A stretch of 64,000 nt of DNA, taken from Exiguobacterium sp. TNDT2 (lineage in GTDB: Bacteria > Bacillota > Bacilli > Exiguobacteriales > Exiguobacteriaceae). Position 1 is the stretch's first letter; the number at the start of each line of letters is the position of its first letter. The translations under genes were made by a program, and so were the position numbers. The notes under the pieces are model-generated. The model ran no database searches. It was not told where the DNA came from and saw only the letters and a program-made list of their open reading frames with translations. Shown here one piece after another: positions 33,586 to 43,770 of this stretch. Location of the stretch: NCBI RefSeq assembly GCF_003331145.1, contig NZ_QLVE01000006.1, forward strand, positions 1 to 64,000. The letters run 5' to 3'.

Positions 33586-34878
33586 ATGACAGCAAAATGG
33601 GAAAAAACATCAGGTAGCCAAGGCGTACTCACGTACGAAGCACCTGCAGAAGCTTTTGATAAAGCAGTCGACGCCGCATTCAAAGATGTCGTCAAAACTT
33701 TGAACGTGCCTGGCTTCCGTAAAGGGAAATTGCCACGCCCAATGTTCAACAAAATGTACGGAGAAGAAGCACTCTATCAAGATGCGCTCGACATCCTCTA
33801 CCGTGACACAGTTCAAGGTGCGGTCGAAGAAGCTGGTTTCGAACCAATCGCTCTCGAAAACATCGATGTAGACGGCACGCTCGAAAAAGGCCAACCTGTA
33901 ACGTTCAAAGTAACGTTCGTTGTTGAGCCAGAAGCTGAGCTTGGCGAATACAAAGGTCTCGAGTACGAAGCTGTTGAAACAACAGTCACTGACGAAGAAG
34001 TTACAGCTGAACTTGACGCGCTTCAACAGCAAGGCGCAGAGCTTGCTGTCAAAGAAGGCGCAATCGAAAACGGCGATACAGCTGTCTTTGATTTCGCAGG
34101 TTTCGCTGACGGAGAGCAATTCGAAGGCGGCACGGCTGAAAACTACACGCTCGAAATCGGTTCAGGACAATTCATCCCTGGATTCGAAGAGCAAATGGTC
34201 GGCATGACGGCTGGCGAAGAGAAAGACGTTGAAGTAACATTCCCTGAAGAGTACCACGCTGACAACTTGGCGGGTAAACCAGCGACATTCAAAGTCAAAC
34301 TTCACGAAGTCAAAGCGAAGCAAGTTCCTGAACTCGACGATGAGTTCGCAAAAGACATCGACGAGTCAGTCTCATCACTCGACGAGTTGAAAGCGAAAAT
34401 CCGTGAGCGTTTAGAAACTGCGAAGAAACAAGAAGCGGACGGCACGATGCGCGACCAACTCGTCGAGCAAGCAACTGCGAACGCGACAATCGACGTACCT
34501 GCAGTACTCGTTGACCAAGAAGTAGACCGTATGGTTCAAGAGTTCGGCACGCGTGTGTCTTCACAAGGAATCGACCTCAACATGTACTTCGAACTCACTG
34601 GTACTTCTGAAGAAGCGATGCGCGAAGAGATGAAAGAGCAAGCTGAAGAGCGCGTTAAAGCTCGTCTCGTCTTGAAAGCAATCGCTGAGAAAGAAGCGAT
34701 CGAAGTGTCTGACGAAGATGCTGAGAAAGAACTCGAAGAAATGTCTAAACTTTACAACATCGCACCGGATCAACTCCGCACGATGCTCGCGCCACAAGGC
34801 GGAATCGAGACACTCAAAGGTGACCTCAAATTCCGTAAAGCGATCGACGTTCTCGTTGAAAACGGGAAAGCGAAGTAA
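33586..34878 (+). CDS. tig: trigger factor
   Basis: This 430-aa ribosome-bound chaperone and prolyl isomerase has an N-terminal ribosome-docking domain with the signature GFRKGKLPRPMF (about residues 43-54), a central FKBP-type domain (GDTAVFDFAGFADGEQFEGG near 164-183) and a C-terminal helical substrate-binding domain. The ATG at 33586 follows GGAGG. Codon use is of the highly expressed type. The order tig-clpX-lon is conserved. Confidence 0.97.
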   Translation: MTAKWEKTSGSQGVLTYEAPAEAFDKAVDAAFKDVVKTLNVPGFRKGKLPRPMFNKMYGEEALYQDALDILYRDTVQGAVEEAGFEPIALENIDVDGTLEKGQPVTFKVTFVVEPEAELGEYKGLEYEAVETTVTDEEVTAELDALQQQGAELAVKEGAIENGDTAVFDFAGFADGEQFEGGTAENYTLEIGSGQFIPGFEEQMVGMTAGEEKDVEVTFPEEYHADNLAGKPATFKVKLHEVKAKQVPELDDEFAKDIDESVSSLDELKAKIRERLETAKKQEADGTMRDQLVEQATANATIDVPAVLVDQEVDRMVQEFGTRVSSQGIDLNMYFELTGTSEEAMREEMKEQAEERVKARLVLKAIAEKEAIEVSDEDAEKELEEMSKLYNIAPDQLRTMLAPQGGIETLKGDLKFRKAIDVLVENGKAK

Positions 34879-34889
34879 TCGGATGACAG

Positions 34890-34922
34890 AAGGACGGCTG
34901 CCGAGCAGTCGTCCTTTTTTTC
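34890..34922 (+). terminator. rho-independent terminator of tig
   Basis: AAGGACGGCTG pairs with CAGTCGTCCTT (one G-U pair) and is followed by a run of Ts. Confidence 0.9.
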
Positions 34923-34949
34923 GTCACGACACTTTGCATGTGTTTATCT

Positions 34950-34978
34950 TTGATGAAGTGATTTGTTCATGCTACAAT
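34950..34978 (+). promoter_or_regulatory. clpX promoter
   Basis: TTGATG (34950-34955), 17 nt and TACAAT (34973-34978) place the start of transcription near 34985, giving a leader of about 100 nt. Confidence 0.75.
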
Positions 34979-34992
34979 TATTGCAACGCAGA

Positions 34993-35061
34993 GATGTAAA
35001 TGTCTTTTCACGGTGCAGGCGCACCTGGAAATACAAATAGGCGATTTATCGCACTTACATC
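34993..35061 (+). ncRNA. structured clpX leader RNA (three-way-junction-like)
   Basis: GATGTAA (34993-34999) pairs with TTACATC (35055-35061), enclosing two hairpins: GGTGC-AGGC-GCACC (35012-35025) and GCGA-TTTA-TCGC (35041-35052). The fold lies wholly inside the predicted 5' leader of clpX and ends 11-12 nt before its AGAAGGGG ribosome site. I do not recognise a known riboswitch; it could be a regulatory leader or coincidence. Confidence 0.45.
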
Positions 35062-35088
35062 CATTTCCATTCAGAAGGGGTGTACCGA

Positions 35089-36357
35089 ATGTTCAAATTT
35101 AACGAGGAAAAGGGGCAACTCAAGTGCTCGTTTTGCGGAAAATCGCAAGAACAAGTCCGTAAATTAGTCGCCGGTCCTGGCGTATACATTTGTGACGAAT
35201 GTATCGAACTTTGCAATGAAATCGTCGAGGAAGAGCTCGGTGTGGAGGAAGAAGTCGAATTTAAAGACATTCCAAAACCACAAGAGATCCGTAACATTCT
35301 AGACGATTACGTCATTGGCCAAGACCGCGCCAAACGTGCGCTTTCAGTAGCTGTCTATAACCACTATAAACGTATCAACGCCGGTGGCCGTTCTGATGAT
35401 GTCGAACTTTCGAAGTCGAACATCGTCATGATCGGACCAACAGGTAGCGGGAAGACGCTTCTCGCTCAGACGATGGCTCGCGTCTTGAACGTCCCGTTCG
35501 CCATCGCGGACGCGACGAGCTTGACGGAAGCCGGTTACGTCGGGGAAGACGTCGAGAACATCTTGCTCAAGCTCATTCAATCGGCTGACTACGATGTCGA
35601 GAAGGCTGAAAAAGGGATTATCTATATCGATGAAATCGATAAGATTGCCCGTAAGTCGGAAAACCCATCGATTACGCGTGACGTATCGGGTGAAGGCGTT
35701 CAGCAGGCACTTCTTAAAATTTTGGAAGGTACGGTCGCAAGCGTACCGCCGCAAGGTGGACGGAAGCATCCGCATCAAGAGTTCATCCAAATCGATACGA
35801 CGAACATCCTGTTCATCGTCGGCGGCGCGTTCGCTGGCATCGAAGCGGTCGTCAAACGCCGTATCGGGAAGAAAGTCATCGGATTTGGGAACGACCAAGA
35901 AAACCGCGAGTTGACGCAAGAAGACTTGCTCGCCCGCGCGCTTCCGGAAGACCTTCAGAAATTCGGTTTGATTCCGGAATTTATCGGTCGCTTACCGGTC
36001 ATGGCGACGCTCACGACGCTTGACGAGGAAGCACTCGTCGAGATTTTGACGAAGCCGAAGAACGCCCTCGTTCGTCAGTACGAGAAGATGCTCGAACTCG
36101 ACGATGTCGAACTCTCGTTCACAGAAGAGGCGTTGGTTGAAATCGCCAAACTTGCGATTAAACGCAAGACAGGCGCACGCGGTCTCCGCTCGATTATCGA
36201 AGAAATGATGCTCGATGTGATGTTCACTGTCCCATCGCGCGACGATATCGAGAAAGTCATCATCACGGATGAAACGATTACGGGTCTTGCCGGTCCGAAA
36301 TACGTGCTTCGCGATGGCACTGTCGAACAGACAGGCGACAATAAAGAGACAGCATAA
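35089..36357 (+). CDS. clpX: ATP-dependent Clp protease ATP-binding subunit ClpX
   Basis: This 422-aa AAA+ unfoldase feeds substrates to ClpP. The N-terminal zinc-binding domain has CSFCGK and CDECIELC (about residues 12-39). Walker A GPTGSGKT (near 116-123), Walker [11 protein letters not shown] (near 179-188), the pore loop GYVG and the IGF loop KVIGFGND (near 262-269), which contacts ClpP, are all present. The ATG at 35089 follows AGAAGGGGTG. A structured leader precedes it. Confidence 0.98.
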   Translation: MFKFNEEKGQLKCSFCGKSQEQVRKLVAGPGVYICDECIELCNEIVEEELGVEEEVEFKDIPKPQEIRNILDDYVIGQDRAKRALSVAVYNHYKRINAGGRSDDVELSKSNIVMIGPTGSGKTLLAQTMARVLNVPFAIADATSLTEAGYVGEDVENILLKLIQSADYDVEKAEKGIIYIDEIDKIARKSENPSITRDVSGEGVQQALLKILEGTVASVPPQGGRKHPHQEFIQIDTTNILFIVGGAFAGIEAVVKRRIGKKVIGFGNDQENRELTQEDLLARALPEDLQKFGLIPEFIGRLPVMATLTTLDEEALVEILTKPKNALVRQYEKMLELDDVELSFTEEALVEIAKLAIKRKTGARGLRSIIEEMMLDVMFTVPSRDDIEKVIITDETITGLAGPKYVLRDGTVEQTGDNKETA

Positions 36358-36365
36358 TTTTAACG

Positions 36366-36409
36366 AAAAAGGCTCAAACACTCGGCACATCCGAGTTTTG
36401 GGCCTTTTT
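36366..36409 (+). terminator. rho-independent terminator between clpX and lon
   Basis: A long imperfect stem, with AAAAAGGC at one end, GGCCTTTTT at the other and a perfect ACTCGG/CCGAGT top, ends 17 nt before lon. Lon may therefore need readthrough or its own promoter. Confidence 0.85.
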
Positions 36410-36426
36410 GCACAGGAGGCGTTGTA

Positions 36427-38727
36427 ATGGAACAGTTACCAATCCTTCCTTTGCGTGGAGTCGTCGTGTATCCGCTCATTGGCGTGACAATCGACGTAGG
36501 GCGCCCGCTCTCGTTACAGGCACTCCTTGCCGCAAAGGAACATGAGACAGATTTGATTGTCGTGACACAAAAAGAGACAGGCAAAGAATCACCTGAACCA
36601 GAGGACCTATATGCCATCGGGACACGCGTCCATATCGCCAAGATGAGCGAATTGTCGAACGATACGGTCCGCGTCCGCCTTGTCGGGAAAGAGCGCGTCA
36701 AAGTCAACTCGATCGAAGAGACGAAGGATGGCTGGTTCGCCGACGTCGAGCCGCTCGAACTCGTCGAAGGAGAAGAAGTCGAACGGACGGCACTTGTACG
36801 ACTACTGAAAGAACAATTTGGTAAGCTCGTCGGGTCAATCAAAGGATTGTCACCGGATGAGCGGCGTCGTTTCGAAATGTATGAGCGGCTCGAGTCGTTG
36901 ACCGATTACATCGCTTCAAAACTCGATGTTGACGTCGATATCCGCCAAGCGATGCTTGAAGAAGCGGATGCGGTCAAGCGCGGCTTAGAGCTGCTCGAGA
37001 TTATGACGCATGAAGTCGAAATCATCGAGCTTGAGCAAGAGCTGCGCGAGCGAACGAAGAAGACGATCGAGCAGGCACAAAAAGAATACTATTTACGCGA
37101 GCAGATGAAGACGATTCAGCAAGAGCTCGGCGACCAGACGCAAGAGTCCGAGCCGAACCGTCTTCGTGAGAAACTCGAGGCACTCGAGTTGCCTGAGACG
37201 ACACGGAAGAACGTCATGCGCGAAGCCGAGCGGTTGAACGTCGTCCCGGCGACGTCACCAGAGTATGCGGTCATCCGCAACTACCTCGACTGGATCGCCT
37301 CGCTCCCGTGGGGCATCGAGACGGAAGATAAACTCGATGTCAAACACGCGGCCGATGTGTTAGATGACGACCATTATGGTCTCGAATCGGTCAAAGACCG
37401 AATCCTTGAGTACTTGGCGGTCCGTCAATTGACGAACTCGCTCCGCGGACCAATCCTTTGTCTCGCCGGACCTCCAGGGGTGGGGAAGACGTCGCTCGCC
37501 CGATCAATCGCCTCGGCGCTCGAGCGTCACTTCGTCCGCGTCTCGCTCGGCGGCGTGCGCGATGAGGCCGAGATTCGTGGTCATCGCCGCACGTATATCG
37601 GGGCGATGCCAGGCCGCATCATCCGCGGCTTGAAACAGGCCGAAAGCAAGAACCCGGTGTTCTTGCTCGATGAGATTGACAAGATGGCGTCCGATTTCCG
37701 GGGCGACCCGGCATCGGCCATGCTCGAAGTGCTCGATCCAGAACAAAACGTCTCGTTCTCGGACCATTATATCGAAGAACCGTTCGACTTATCGAACGTG
37801 CTCTTTATCGCGACAGCGAACGACGTCTCGCAAATCCCGGCGCCACTTCTCGATCGGATGGAACTCATCCAAATCGGCGGCTACACGGAACTCGAGAAAG
37901 TCGAGATCGCCAAGCGTCACTTGGTACCGAAGCAGTATAAAGAGCACGGCTTGAAGAAGAGCCAGCTCACGATTAAAGAAGATGCACTTTACGAAGTCGT
38001 TCGCCGCTATACGCGTGAGGCCGGCGTCCGAAACTTGGAACGTGTGATCGGTTCGCTTTGCCGGAAAGCGGCGAAGCAAATCGCCATCGGCGAGAAGAAA
38101 CGCGTCACCGTCTCATTGAAGAGCCTCGGCGACTACCTCGGGAAACCGAAATACCGCTACGGCAAAGGTGAGACGGAAGACTCGATTGGGGCCGTCACCG
38201 GACTCGCCTACACGGCGTTCGGGGGCGACACGCTCACGATTGAAGTGGCGCTTGCACCTGGTAAGGGCAAGCTGCAATTGACGGGGAAACTCGGTGACGT
38301 CATGCAAGAATCAGCGCAGACGGCGTATAGTTATGTCCGTTCGAACGCAGAACGGTTCGGGATTGACCCGACGTTCTATGAACGCCAAGACGTGCATATC
38401 CACGTTCCGGAAGGTGCCGTCCCGAAAGACGGGCCATCAGCCGGCATTACCATCGCGACGGCGCTCATCTCGGCGTTGACCGGTACGAAAGTCCGCCGTG
38501 ATATCGGGATGACCGGAGAAATCACGCTCCGTGGCCGCGTCCTGCCAATCGGCGGCTTGAAAGAGAAAGCGCTCGCCGCACACCGTGCCGGCTTGACGAC
38601 GATCGTCATTCCGAAAGACAATGAACGTGACATCGATGACATTCAAGACACCGTCCGTGAGAAATTGACGTTCGTCCCGGTCACGACGCTCGATCAAGTA
38701 TTAGAAGTAGCATTTGGAGGAAACTAA
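36427..38727 (+). CDS. lonA: ATP-dependent protease La (Lon)
   Basis: This 766-aa AAA+ serine protease has an N-terminal substrate domain ([14 protein letters not shown]), Walker [12 protein letters not shown] (about residues 348-358), Walker [11 protein letters not shown] and a C-terminal Ser-Lys protease domain with [14 protein letters not shown] (about 667-680; the serine is catalytic). In B. subtilis lonB stands between clpX and lonA; it is missing here, in keeping with the absence of sporulation genes. Its stop overlaps the ysxC start region. Confidence 0.97.
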   Translation: MEQLPILPLRGVVVYPLIGVTIDVGRPLSLQALLAAKEHETDLIVVTQKETGKESPEPEDLYAIGTRVHIAKMSELSNDTVRVRLVGKERVKVNSIEETKDGWFADVEPLELVEGEEVERTALVRLLKEQFGKLVGSIKGLSPDERRRFEMYERLESLTDYIASKLDVDVDIRQAMLEEADAVKRGLELLEIMTHEVEIIELEQELRERTKKTIEQAQKEYYLREQMKTIQQELGDQTQESEPNRLREKLEALELPETTRKNVMREAERLNVVPATSPEYAVIRNYLDWIASLPWGIETEDKLDVKHAADVLDDDHYGLESVKDRILEYLAVRQLTNSLRGPILCLAGPPGVGKTSLARSIASALERHFVRVSLGGVRDEAEIRGHRRTYIGAMPGRIIRGLKQAESKNPVFLLDEIDKMASDFRGDPASAMLEVLDPEQNVSFSDHYIEEPFDLSNVLFIATANDVSQIPAPLLDRMELIQIGGYTELEKVEIAKRHLVPKQYKEHGLKKSQLTIKEDALYEVVRRYTREAGVRNLERVIGSLCRKAAKQIAIGEKKRVTVSLKSLGDYLGKPKYRYGKGETEDSIGAVTGLAYTAFGGDTLTIEVALAPGKGKLQLTGKLGDVMQESAQTAYSYVRSNAERFGIDPTFYERQDVHIHVPEGAVPKDGPSAGITIATALISALTGTKVRRDIGMTGEITLRGRVLPIGGLKEKALAAHRAGLTTIVIPKDNERDIDDIQDTVREKLTFVPVTTLDQVLEVAFGGN

Positions 38728-39323
38728 TGAAAATCACTAAAGCAGAATTTGTCACGAGTGCCGTCGCACCGGACCATTACCCGATTCACGAGTTGCCGGA
38801 AGTCGCACTCGCCGGCCGTTCGAACGTCGGGAAATCGTCATTCATCAACAAGATTTGTCAGCGGAAAGCACTCGCGCGGACATCTTCAAAACCTGGGAAG
38901 ACGCAGACGCTGAACTTCTTCAACATCAACGATGAGATCATGTTCGTCGACGTCCCGGGCTACGGCTACGCGAAAGTGTCGAAGACGGAGCGCGAGAAGT
39001 GGGGCGTCATGATGGAGCAGTACTTGACGTTACAGAGCGCGCTTCGCGGCGTCGTCCTCTTAGTCGATATCCGTCATGAGCCGACGGGTGACGACGTGAC
39101 GATGTACAATTTCTTGAAGCATTATGAGATCCCGGTCATCGTCGTGGCGACGAAGCTCGATAAAATCAAGAAGGCGCAACGTCAAAAACACGAGGCGGCC
39201 GTCAAACGGAAGCTTCAGTTCGAGTCGACGGACCGGTTCGTCGCTTTCTCGGCAGAGACGGCAGAAGGAAAAGACGAAGCGTGGAAAGCGATTTATGAGT
39301 TATTGTCACAAGACGAAGATTGA
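38727..39323 (+). CDS. ysxC: ribosome biogenesis GTPase YsxC/EngB
   Basis: This 198-aa essential GTPase acts in late 50S assembly. G1 is [11 protein letters not shown] (about residues 30-40), G2/G3 includes [10 protein letters not shown] (about 74-83) and G4 is VATKLDKI (about 138-145). The start follows GGAGG and abuts the lon stop; lon and ysxC are adjacent in B. subtilis too. Confidence 0.97.
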   Translation: MKITKAEFVTSAVAPDHYPIHELPEVALAGRSNVGKSSFINKICQRKALARTSSKPGKTQTLNFFNINDEIMFVDVPGYGYAKVSKTEREKWGVMMEQYLTLQSALRGVVLLVDIRHEPTGDDVTMYNFLKHYEIPVIVVATKLDKIKKAQRQKHEAAVKRKLQFESTDRFVAFSAETAEGKDEAWKAIYELLSQDED

Positions 39324-39326
39324 GTA

Positions 39327-39351
39327 GACGAGGGGATCCCTCGTCTTTTTT
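39327..39351 (+). terminator. rho-independent terminator of lon-ysxC
   Basis: GACGAGGG pairs with CCCTCGTC over a 3-nt loop and is followed by six Ts. Confidence 0.93.
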
Positions 39352-39432
39352 GTTTTCGGGGTTACGCGAGCGGGTAAGTATCGTATAATTGTGTAATACA
39401 TAAGACAAGTTCATAAAGAACGAGGTGGAAAG

Positions 39433-40608
39433 ATGCAAATCATGTTTCAGAACAAATGGTACCGCTTCTTATTTTGGACACTGACGATTTTCTTGGTCAT
39501 CTTGGTCGGCACGGAAATCTCTTTTGTGTTCGAGCCGATCCAAGTCATTTTGGCGCTCGTCACGGTACCGCTTATCATTGCCGGACTTTTCTTTTATTTT
39601 TTGGTCGGGATCGTCGACTTTTTAGAGAAGCGGATGGAAGGCAAACGTCCGCTTGCCGTCGGCATCACACTTGGAGGACTCGTGCTGATTTTTACGCTCG
39701 TCTTCAGCGTTCTCGGACCTGTATTAGGCGAACAAATCTCATCACTCGTCAATGCGTTGCCGAGCATCGCTAAAGAGTTGCAGGTGCAGGCGTTCGCGGT
39801 CCGGGACTCGCTCATGCAAAACGAGTTCTTGTCACGCTTCGTCGCCGAGAACGACGACATGTTCACCGAATTCACGAACAATGTCACGACGTACCTCGGA
39901 GATATCTTTGGGAATATCGCCTCATCGCTCGGCCAATTCGTCGGCTTTATCACCTCGGCCGTCATCACCATCGTCGTCATCCCGTTCATGCTATTGTATA
40001 TGCTTTTGGACGGAAAACGTCTCCCAGACTCAATTGTGAAGTTACTCCCGTCAAGCTATGAAACGGAGACACGTAAAATTCTGCATGATATGCACATGAC
40101 AGTTCAAAACTATGTGCACGCGCAGTTGATTGTGGCGTTCTTCGTCGGAATCACATCGCTCATCGGGTTATGGATTATCGGCCTGGACTACGCGATTTTG
40201 CTCGCGCTGTTCATGATGGTGACGAACATCATCCCGTACGTCGGACCGTTCCTCGGTGCGGCACCGGCCGTCGTCGTCGCCTTCATCCAAGATCCGATTA
40301 AAGTACTCTGGGTCATCGTTGTCATCATTATCGTCCAACAGATCGAATCGAACGTGATTTCACCGCTCATCCAAGGCAAGTCGCTCAAGGTACACCCGCT
40401 GACGATCATCATCGTCTTGCTCGTCGCCGGGAACTTGGCCGGAATTATCGGGATGCTCATTGCGGTTCCATTCTATGCGGTGGCAAAAGTCGTCGTGAAA
40501 AATATTGTTCGCATCTATAAACTGAGGGAGCGGAAGCATTACCTCGAAGTGGAAGAAGAAGAGAAACATGAGAGTCCAATCATCACCGATCCGTCCTCTC
40601 TGAAATGA
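39433..40608 (+). CDS. AI-2E family (PerM/YdbI-like) membrane permease
   Basis: This 391-aa protein has the AI-2E family layout: two N-terminal helices, a pair after residue 50, a soluble loop (about 90-160), then a block of helices. It carries the signature GLDYAILLALFMMVTNIIPYVGPFLGA (near residues 250-276) and QQIESNVISPLIQGKSLKVHP (near 300-320). Members have been linked to autoinducer, lipid or Na+/H+ transport, so the substrate cannot be fixed. It is monocistronic. Confidence 0.9.
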   Translation: MQIMFQNKWYRFLFWTLTIFLVILVGTEISFVFEPIQVILALVTVPLIIAGLFFYFLVGIVDFLEKRMEGKRPLAVGITLGGLVLIFTLVFSVLGPVLGEQISSLVNALPSIAKELQVQAFAVRDSLMQNEFLSRFVAENDDMFTEFTNNVTTYLGDIFGNIASSLGQFVGFITSAVITIVVIPFMLLYMLLDGKRLPDSIVKLLPSSYETETRKILHDMHMTVQNYVHAQLIVAFFVGITSLIGLWIIGLDYAILLALFMMVTNIIPYVGPFLGAAPAVVVAFIQDPIKVLWVIVVIIIVQQIESNVISPLIQGKSLKVHPLTIIIVLLVAGNLAGIIGMLIAVPFYAVAKVVVKNIVRIYKLRERKHYLEVEEEEKHESPIITDPSSLK

Positions 40609-40614
40609 TTGAAC

Positions 40615-40651
40615 AAGTAGAAATGGTCTCTGTGTCCGTTTCTACTTTTTT
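40615..40651 (+). terminator. rho-independent terminator
   Basis: AAGTAGAAA pairs with TTTCTACTT over a 15-nt loop, followed by Ts. Confidence 0.82.
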
Positions 40652-40712
40652 CTGTCACAGAAAGTTCTTAAATTATTTCACTAAAATCGAACAGAAGATT
40701 ATAGTTCCTAAA

Positions 40713-40728
40713 TAAAAATTGTTATAAT
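40713..40728 (+). promoter_or_regulatory. hemA -10 box with overlapping PerR-like operator
   Basis: TATAAT lies at 40723-40728. The overlapping 15-mer TAAAAATTGTTATAA (40713-40727) agrees with the PerR box TTATAATnATTATAA at 11 of 14 positions. B. subtilis hemAXCDBL is a known PerR target, so peroxide control is plausible. Confidence 0.6.
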
Positions 40729-40792
40729 GTACGGTAGAGATGTAAAAGAAGAGACAACCGTCGGTGGATTTTGGGATGAGGGGAAGAGGTAC

Positions 40793-42136
40793 ATGCATAT
40801 TGTCGTCGTTGGACTAAATAACAAGACAGCCCCTGTCGCGATTCGGGAGCAGTTCTCGTTTGGGGAGCAAGAAATCGTGGATGCGATGATTGCACTTCGC
40901 GAAGAGAAGAGCATATTTGAATCGGTTATTTTGTCGACTTGTAACCGAACGGAGCTTTACGTCGTCACAGACCAGCTCCATACGGGTCGTTATTATACAA
41001 AACGTTTTTTAGCGAATTGGTTTGATTTAGAGATGGACCAATTCACCCCTTATTTGTCGATTCGTGAAGGAGAAGAGGCGATTCGCCACTTGTTCCGTGT
41101 CACGTCTGGACTCGATTCGATGATCATCGGGGAAACACAGATTTTAGGACAAGTGAAATCGAGCTTCTTCCGCGCCCAAGAGAACGGGACGACGGGAACG
41201 GTGTTCAATAAACTGTTCAAAGAGGCCGTGACGCTCGCCAAACGCGCCCATACCGACACGCAAATTGGGGAAATGTCGGTATCGGTCAGCTCGGCGGCCG
41301 TCGCGCTCGCCCAAGAGATGTATTCGTCGCTCGACGACAAACAAGTCGTCGTCGTCGGTGCCGGTGAGACAGGCGAGTTGACGACGCTCAATTTGTTCGA
41401 GGCCGGTGCGAAACAAATCGCCGTCTTCAACCGGACCGAGAGTAAAGCGAAAGCGGTCGCTGACAAGTTCAAGGGTCGGGCCCATTCGATTCGCGAGATT
41501 GCCTGCGGACTTTTAGACGCCGATATTTTAATCAGCTCGACCGGTGCCAAAGAAGCGGTCATCGCCTATGATGACGTTGCCGCCGCGCAACTGCTTCGCC
41601 GGGAACGTCCATTGTTATTAATCGACATTGCCGTGCCGCGAGATATCGATCCAGCGGTCCGGGCGCTTCCAGGCGTCCACTTGTTCGATGTGGATGACTT
41701 GAACGGCATCGTCAATAAAAACTTGGCGGCCCGTCTAATTGAAGCTGAAAAGATTGAAATCAAAATCGATGAGGCGATTCAAGAGTTCCAAACGTGGCTC
41801 GTCACGCTCGGCGTCGTCCCGATTATGAACGAATTGCGTGCCCGTGCGCTCCACATTCAAGAAGAGACGATGGAAAGCCTCGAGCGCAAGCTCGATCATC
41901 TGTCGGACCGCGACAAAAAAGTCATCGGCAAGCACATGAAGTCAATCATCAACCAGATGCTTCGTGAACCGATCGACTATATCAAAGACGCCGCCGCGCA
42001 ACCAGATGCGAACACACGCATCAATCAGTTCGTCGAGACGTTCGGCCTTAATGTCGACGTTCCAGATGCCGAACCGGAGACGGAAGAAGCCGAAGCTATG
42101 TCAGCGAAAGCACCACTCCGCGCTTTGATGCGCTAA
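40793..42136 (+). CDS. hemA: glutamyl-tRNA reductase
   Basis: This 447-aa enzyme reduces glutamyl-tRNA to glutamate-1-semialdehyde, the first step of heme synthesis. The catalytic cysteine lies in LSTCNRTELYVV (about residues 47-58), the glutamyl-binding loop in GLDSMIIGETQILGQVK (about 104-120) and the NADPH fold in VVVVGAGETGELTTLNL (about 184-200). The ATG at 40793 gives the standard MHIVVVGLNNKTAP start; the ATG at 40727 is inside the promoter. HemX, next in B. subtilis, is absent. Confidence 0.97.
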   Translation: MHIVVVGLNNKTAPVAIREQFSFGEQEIVDAMIALREEKSIFESVILSTCNRTELYVVTDQLHTGRYYTKRFLANWFDLEMDQFTPYLSIREGEEAIRHLFRVTSGLDSMIIGETQILGQVKSSFFRAQENGTTGTVFNKLFKEAVTLAKRAHTDTQIGEMSVSVSSAAVALAQEMYSSLDDKQVVVVGAGETGELTTLNLFEAGAKQIAVFNRTESKAKAVADKFKGRAHSIREIACGLLDADILISSTGAKEAVIAYDDVAAAQLLRRERPLLLIDIAVPRDIDPAVRALPGVHLFDVDDLNGIVNKNLAARLIEAEKIEIKIDEAIQEFQTWLVTLGVVPIMNELRARALHIQEETMESLERKLDHLSDRDKKVIGKHMKSIINQMLREPIDYIKDAAAQPDANTRINQFVETFGLNVDVPDAEPETEEAEAMSAKAPLRALMR

Positions 42137-42150
42137 TACAAAACAAAAAA

Positions 42151-42174
42151 GGCGGCGGATCTCGTCGTCTTTTT
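42151..42174 (+). terminator. terminator or attenuator between hemA and hemC
   Basis: GGCGGCG pairs with CGTCGTC (two G-U pairs) over a 5-nt loop, followed by five Ts. It could reduce expression of hemCDBL relative to hemA. Confidence 0.7.
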
Positions 42175-42194
42175 CTATGAAGGGGATATGGACT

Positions 42195-43112
42195 ATGCGT
42201 AAAATTATCGTCGGCTCACGCCGCTCACAACTTGCGATGACACAGACGAAATGGGTCATCGACCAATTGAAGAAAGCTGGGGCTCAAAACGAGTTCGAAA
42301 TCAAGGAAATCGTGACGAAAGGGGACCAAATCGTTGACGTGCAACTATCAAAAGTCGGCGGTAAAGGGTTGTTCGTCAAAGAGATCCAGCAACAGATGCT
42401 CGCCGGCGACATTGATTTCGCAGTCCACAGCATGAAAGACGTCCCGGCCGAGTTGCCGGAAGAGCTCTTTATCAGCTGCATGCCGAAACGTGTCGACGCG
42501 CGTGATGTGCTCATTTGTGAGAACGGCTATACGCTCGAGACGCTCCCGGAAGGTGCCGTCATCGGGACGAGCTCGCTTCGTCGTGGTGCCCAGATGCTCG
42601 CCGCCCGCCCGGACTTCGAGATTCAATGGATCCGTGGCAACATCGACACGCGCCTCAAAAAACTCGAGACGGAAAACTTCAACGCCATCTTGCTTGCCAA
42701 AGCCGGGCTCGAACGGATGGGTTGGACGGACCGCGTCGACTTCGAAGCGCTTGACGCCGACATGATGGTCCCGGCCGTCGGACAAGGTGTGCTCGCCATC
42801 GAAAGTCGGAAGGACGACGCTGAAGTGACGGCGATTCTGCAACTCCTGCATGACGACGTGACGGCGAAAGCCGCGACAGCGGAGCGGACGTTCCTCAAGG
42901 CGATCGAAGGCAGCTGCCACGTACCGGTCGGCGGTTATGCGACGGTCGACGGGGACGACGTGACGCTCACAGGCCTCATCGCCTCGGTCGACGGTAAAGA
43001 AGTGCTCCGCGTGACGAAGACGTCGTCAGACGCGGTCGCACTCGGGAAAGACGTAGCAGACGATTTGCTCGGACGCGGCGGGCGCGACATTCTCGCCTCG
43101 GTCAATGCGTGA
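42195..43112 (+). CDS. hemC: porphobilinogen deaminase (hydroxymethylbilane synthase)
   Basis: This 305-aa enzyme polymerises four porphobilinogens. It shows IIVGSRRSQLAMTQT at the start, KGLFVKEIQ (near residues 57-65), the HSMKDVP loop with the catalytic aspartate (near 78-84) and the cofactor-binding cysteine in EGSCHVPVGGY (near 237-247). The ATG at 42195 follows AAGGGGA. It overlaps hemD by 8 nt. Confidence 0.97.
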   Translation: MRKIIVGSRRSQLAMTQTKWVIDQLKKAGAQNEFEIKEIVTKGDQIVDVQLSKVGGKGLFVKEIQQQMLAGDIDFAVHSMKDVPAELPEELFISCMPKRVDARDVLICENGYTLETLPEGAVIGTSSLRRGAQMLAARPDFEIQWIRGNIDTRLKKLETENFNAILLAKAGLERMGWTDRVDFEALDADMMVPAVGQGVLAIESRKDDAEVTAILQLLHDDVTAKAATAERTFLKAIEGSCHVPVGGYATVDGDDVTLTGLIASVDGKEVLRVTKTSSDAVALGKDVADDLLGRGGRDILASVNA

Positions 43113-43770
43113 CGTCTGGTACACAGGGACAAAACGACTGACCGCTTCGCAGCGAGCCCGGCTCACTGCGAGCGGTCTTTCCGTTCATCACGTCCCGCTC
43201 ATCGAGACGAGATTGACGCACAACCAGATGCCGATCAGCCGATTCGATTGGCTCGTCGTGACGAGCCAGACGGCGGTACCGGCGCTTTGTGACGTCCCGC
43301 GTGACGTCAAAGTCGCGGCCGTCGGCGAGAAAACGAAACAAGCACTCGAGGCCGTTGGATTCACCGTCGCGCTCATGCCGGAAACGTTTACGGGCGAGGC
43401 GTTGTTCCATGACCTTGCAACTGTCGTAAAGTCAGACGAGGTCGTCCTGTTCGCCCGGGGCGACTTGGCGAACACGGACCATATGAAACAACTCGATAAC
43501 GTCCACGACTGGATCGTCTATGAGACGATCGGCCGTGAACTGACGGAGATGGAAGTCAAGGCGCTCGAAGGAATCGAGGCGCTCCTCGTCCTCAGCCCGT
43601 CCGCCGTCCACGCGCTCACGCCGTACCTCGACCATTTCCACGGGACGTGGTACGCCATCGGTGAAGTAACCGAGCGCGCTGTACGGGAAGTGTCGACGTT
43701 ACCGGTCCGAGTGCCTGAGTGTTATACTATGGATGCATTAATACAGTGTATAGGGGAGGATTTTTCATGA
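43105..43770 (+). CDS. hemD: uroporphyrinogen-III synthase
   Basis: This 221-aa enzyme closes hydroxymethylbilane to uroporphyrinogen III. Sequence conservation in HemD is low, but the two-domain alternation is seen in [15 protein letters not shown] (near residues 48-62) and [16 protein letters not shown] (near 156-171), and the gene lies between hemC and hemB as in the known operon. It starts inside hemC and its end overlaps hemB by 4 nt. Confidence 0.93.
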   Translation: MRDVWYTGTKRLTASQRARLTASGLSVHHVPLIETRLTHNQMPISRFDWLVVTSQTAVPALCDVPRDVKVAAVGEKTKQALEAVGFTVALMPETFTGEALFHDLATVVKSDEVVLFARGDLANTDHMKQLDNVHDWIVYETIGRELTEMEVKALEGIEALLVLSPSAVHALTPYLDHFHGTWYAIGEVTERAVREVSTLPVRVPECYTMDALIQCIGEDFS

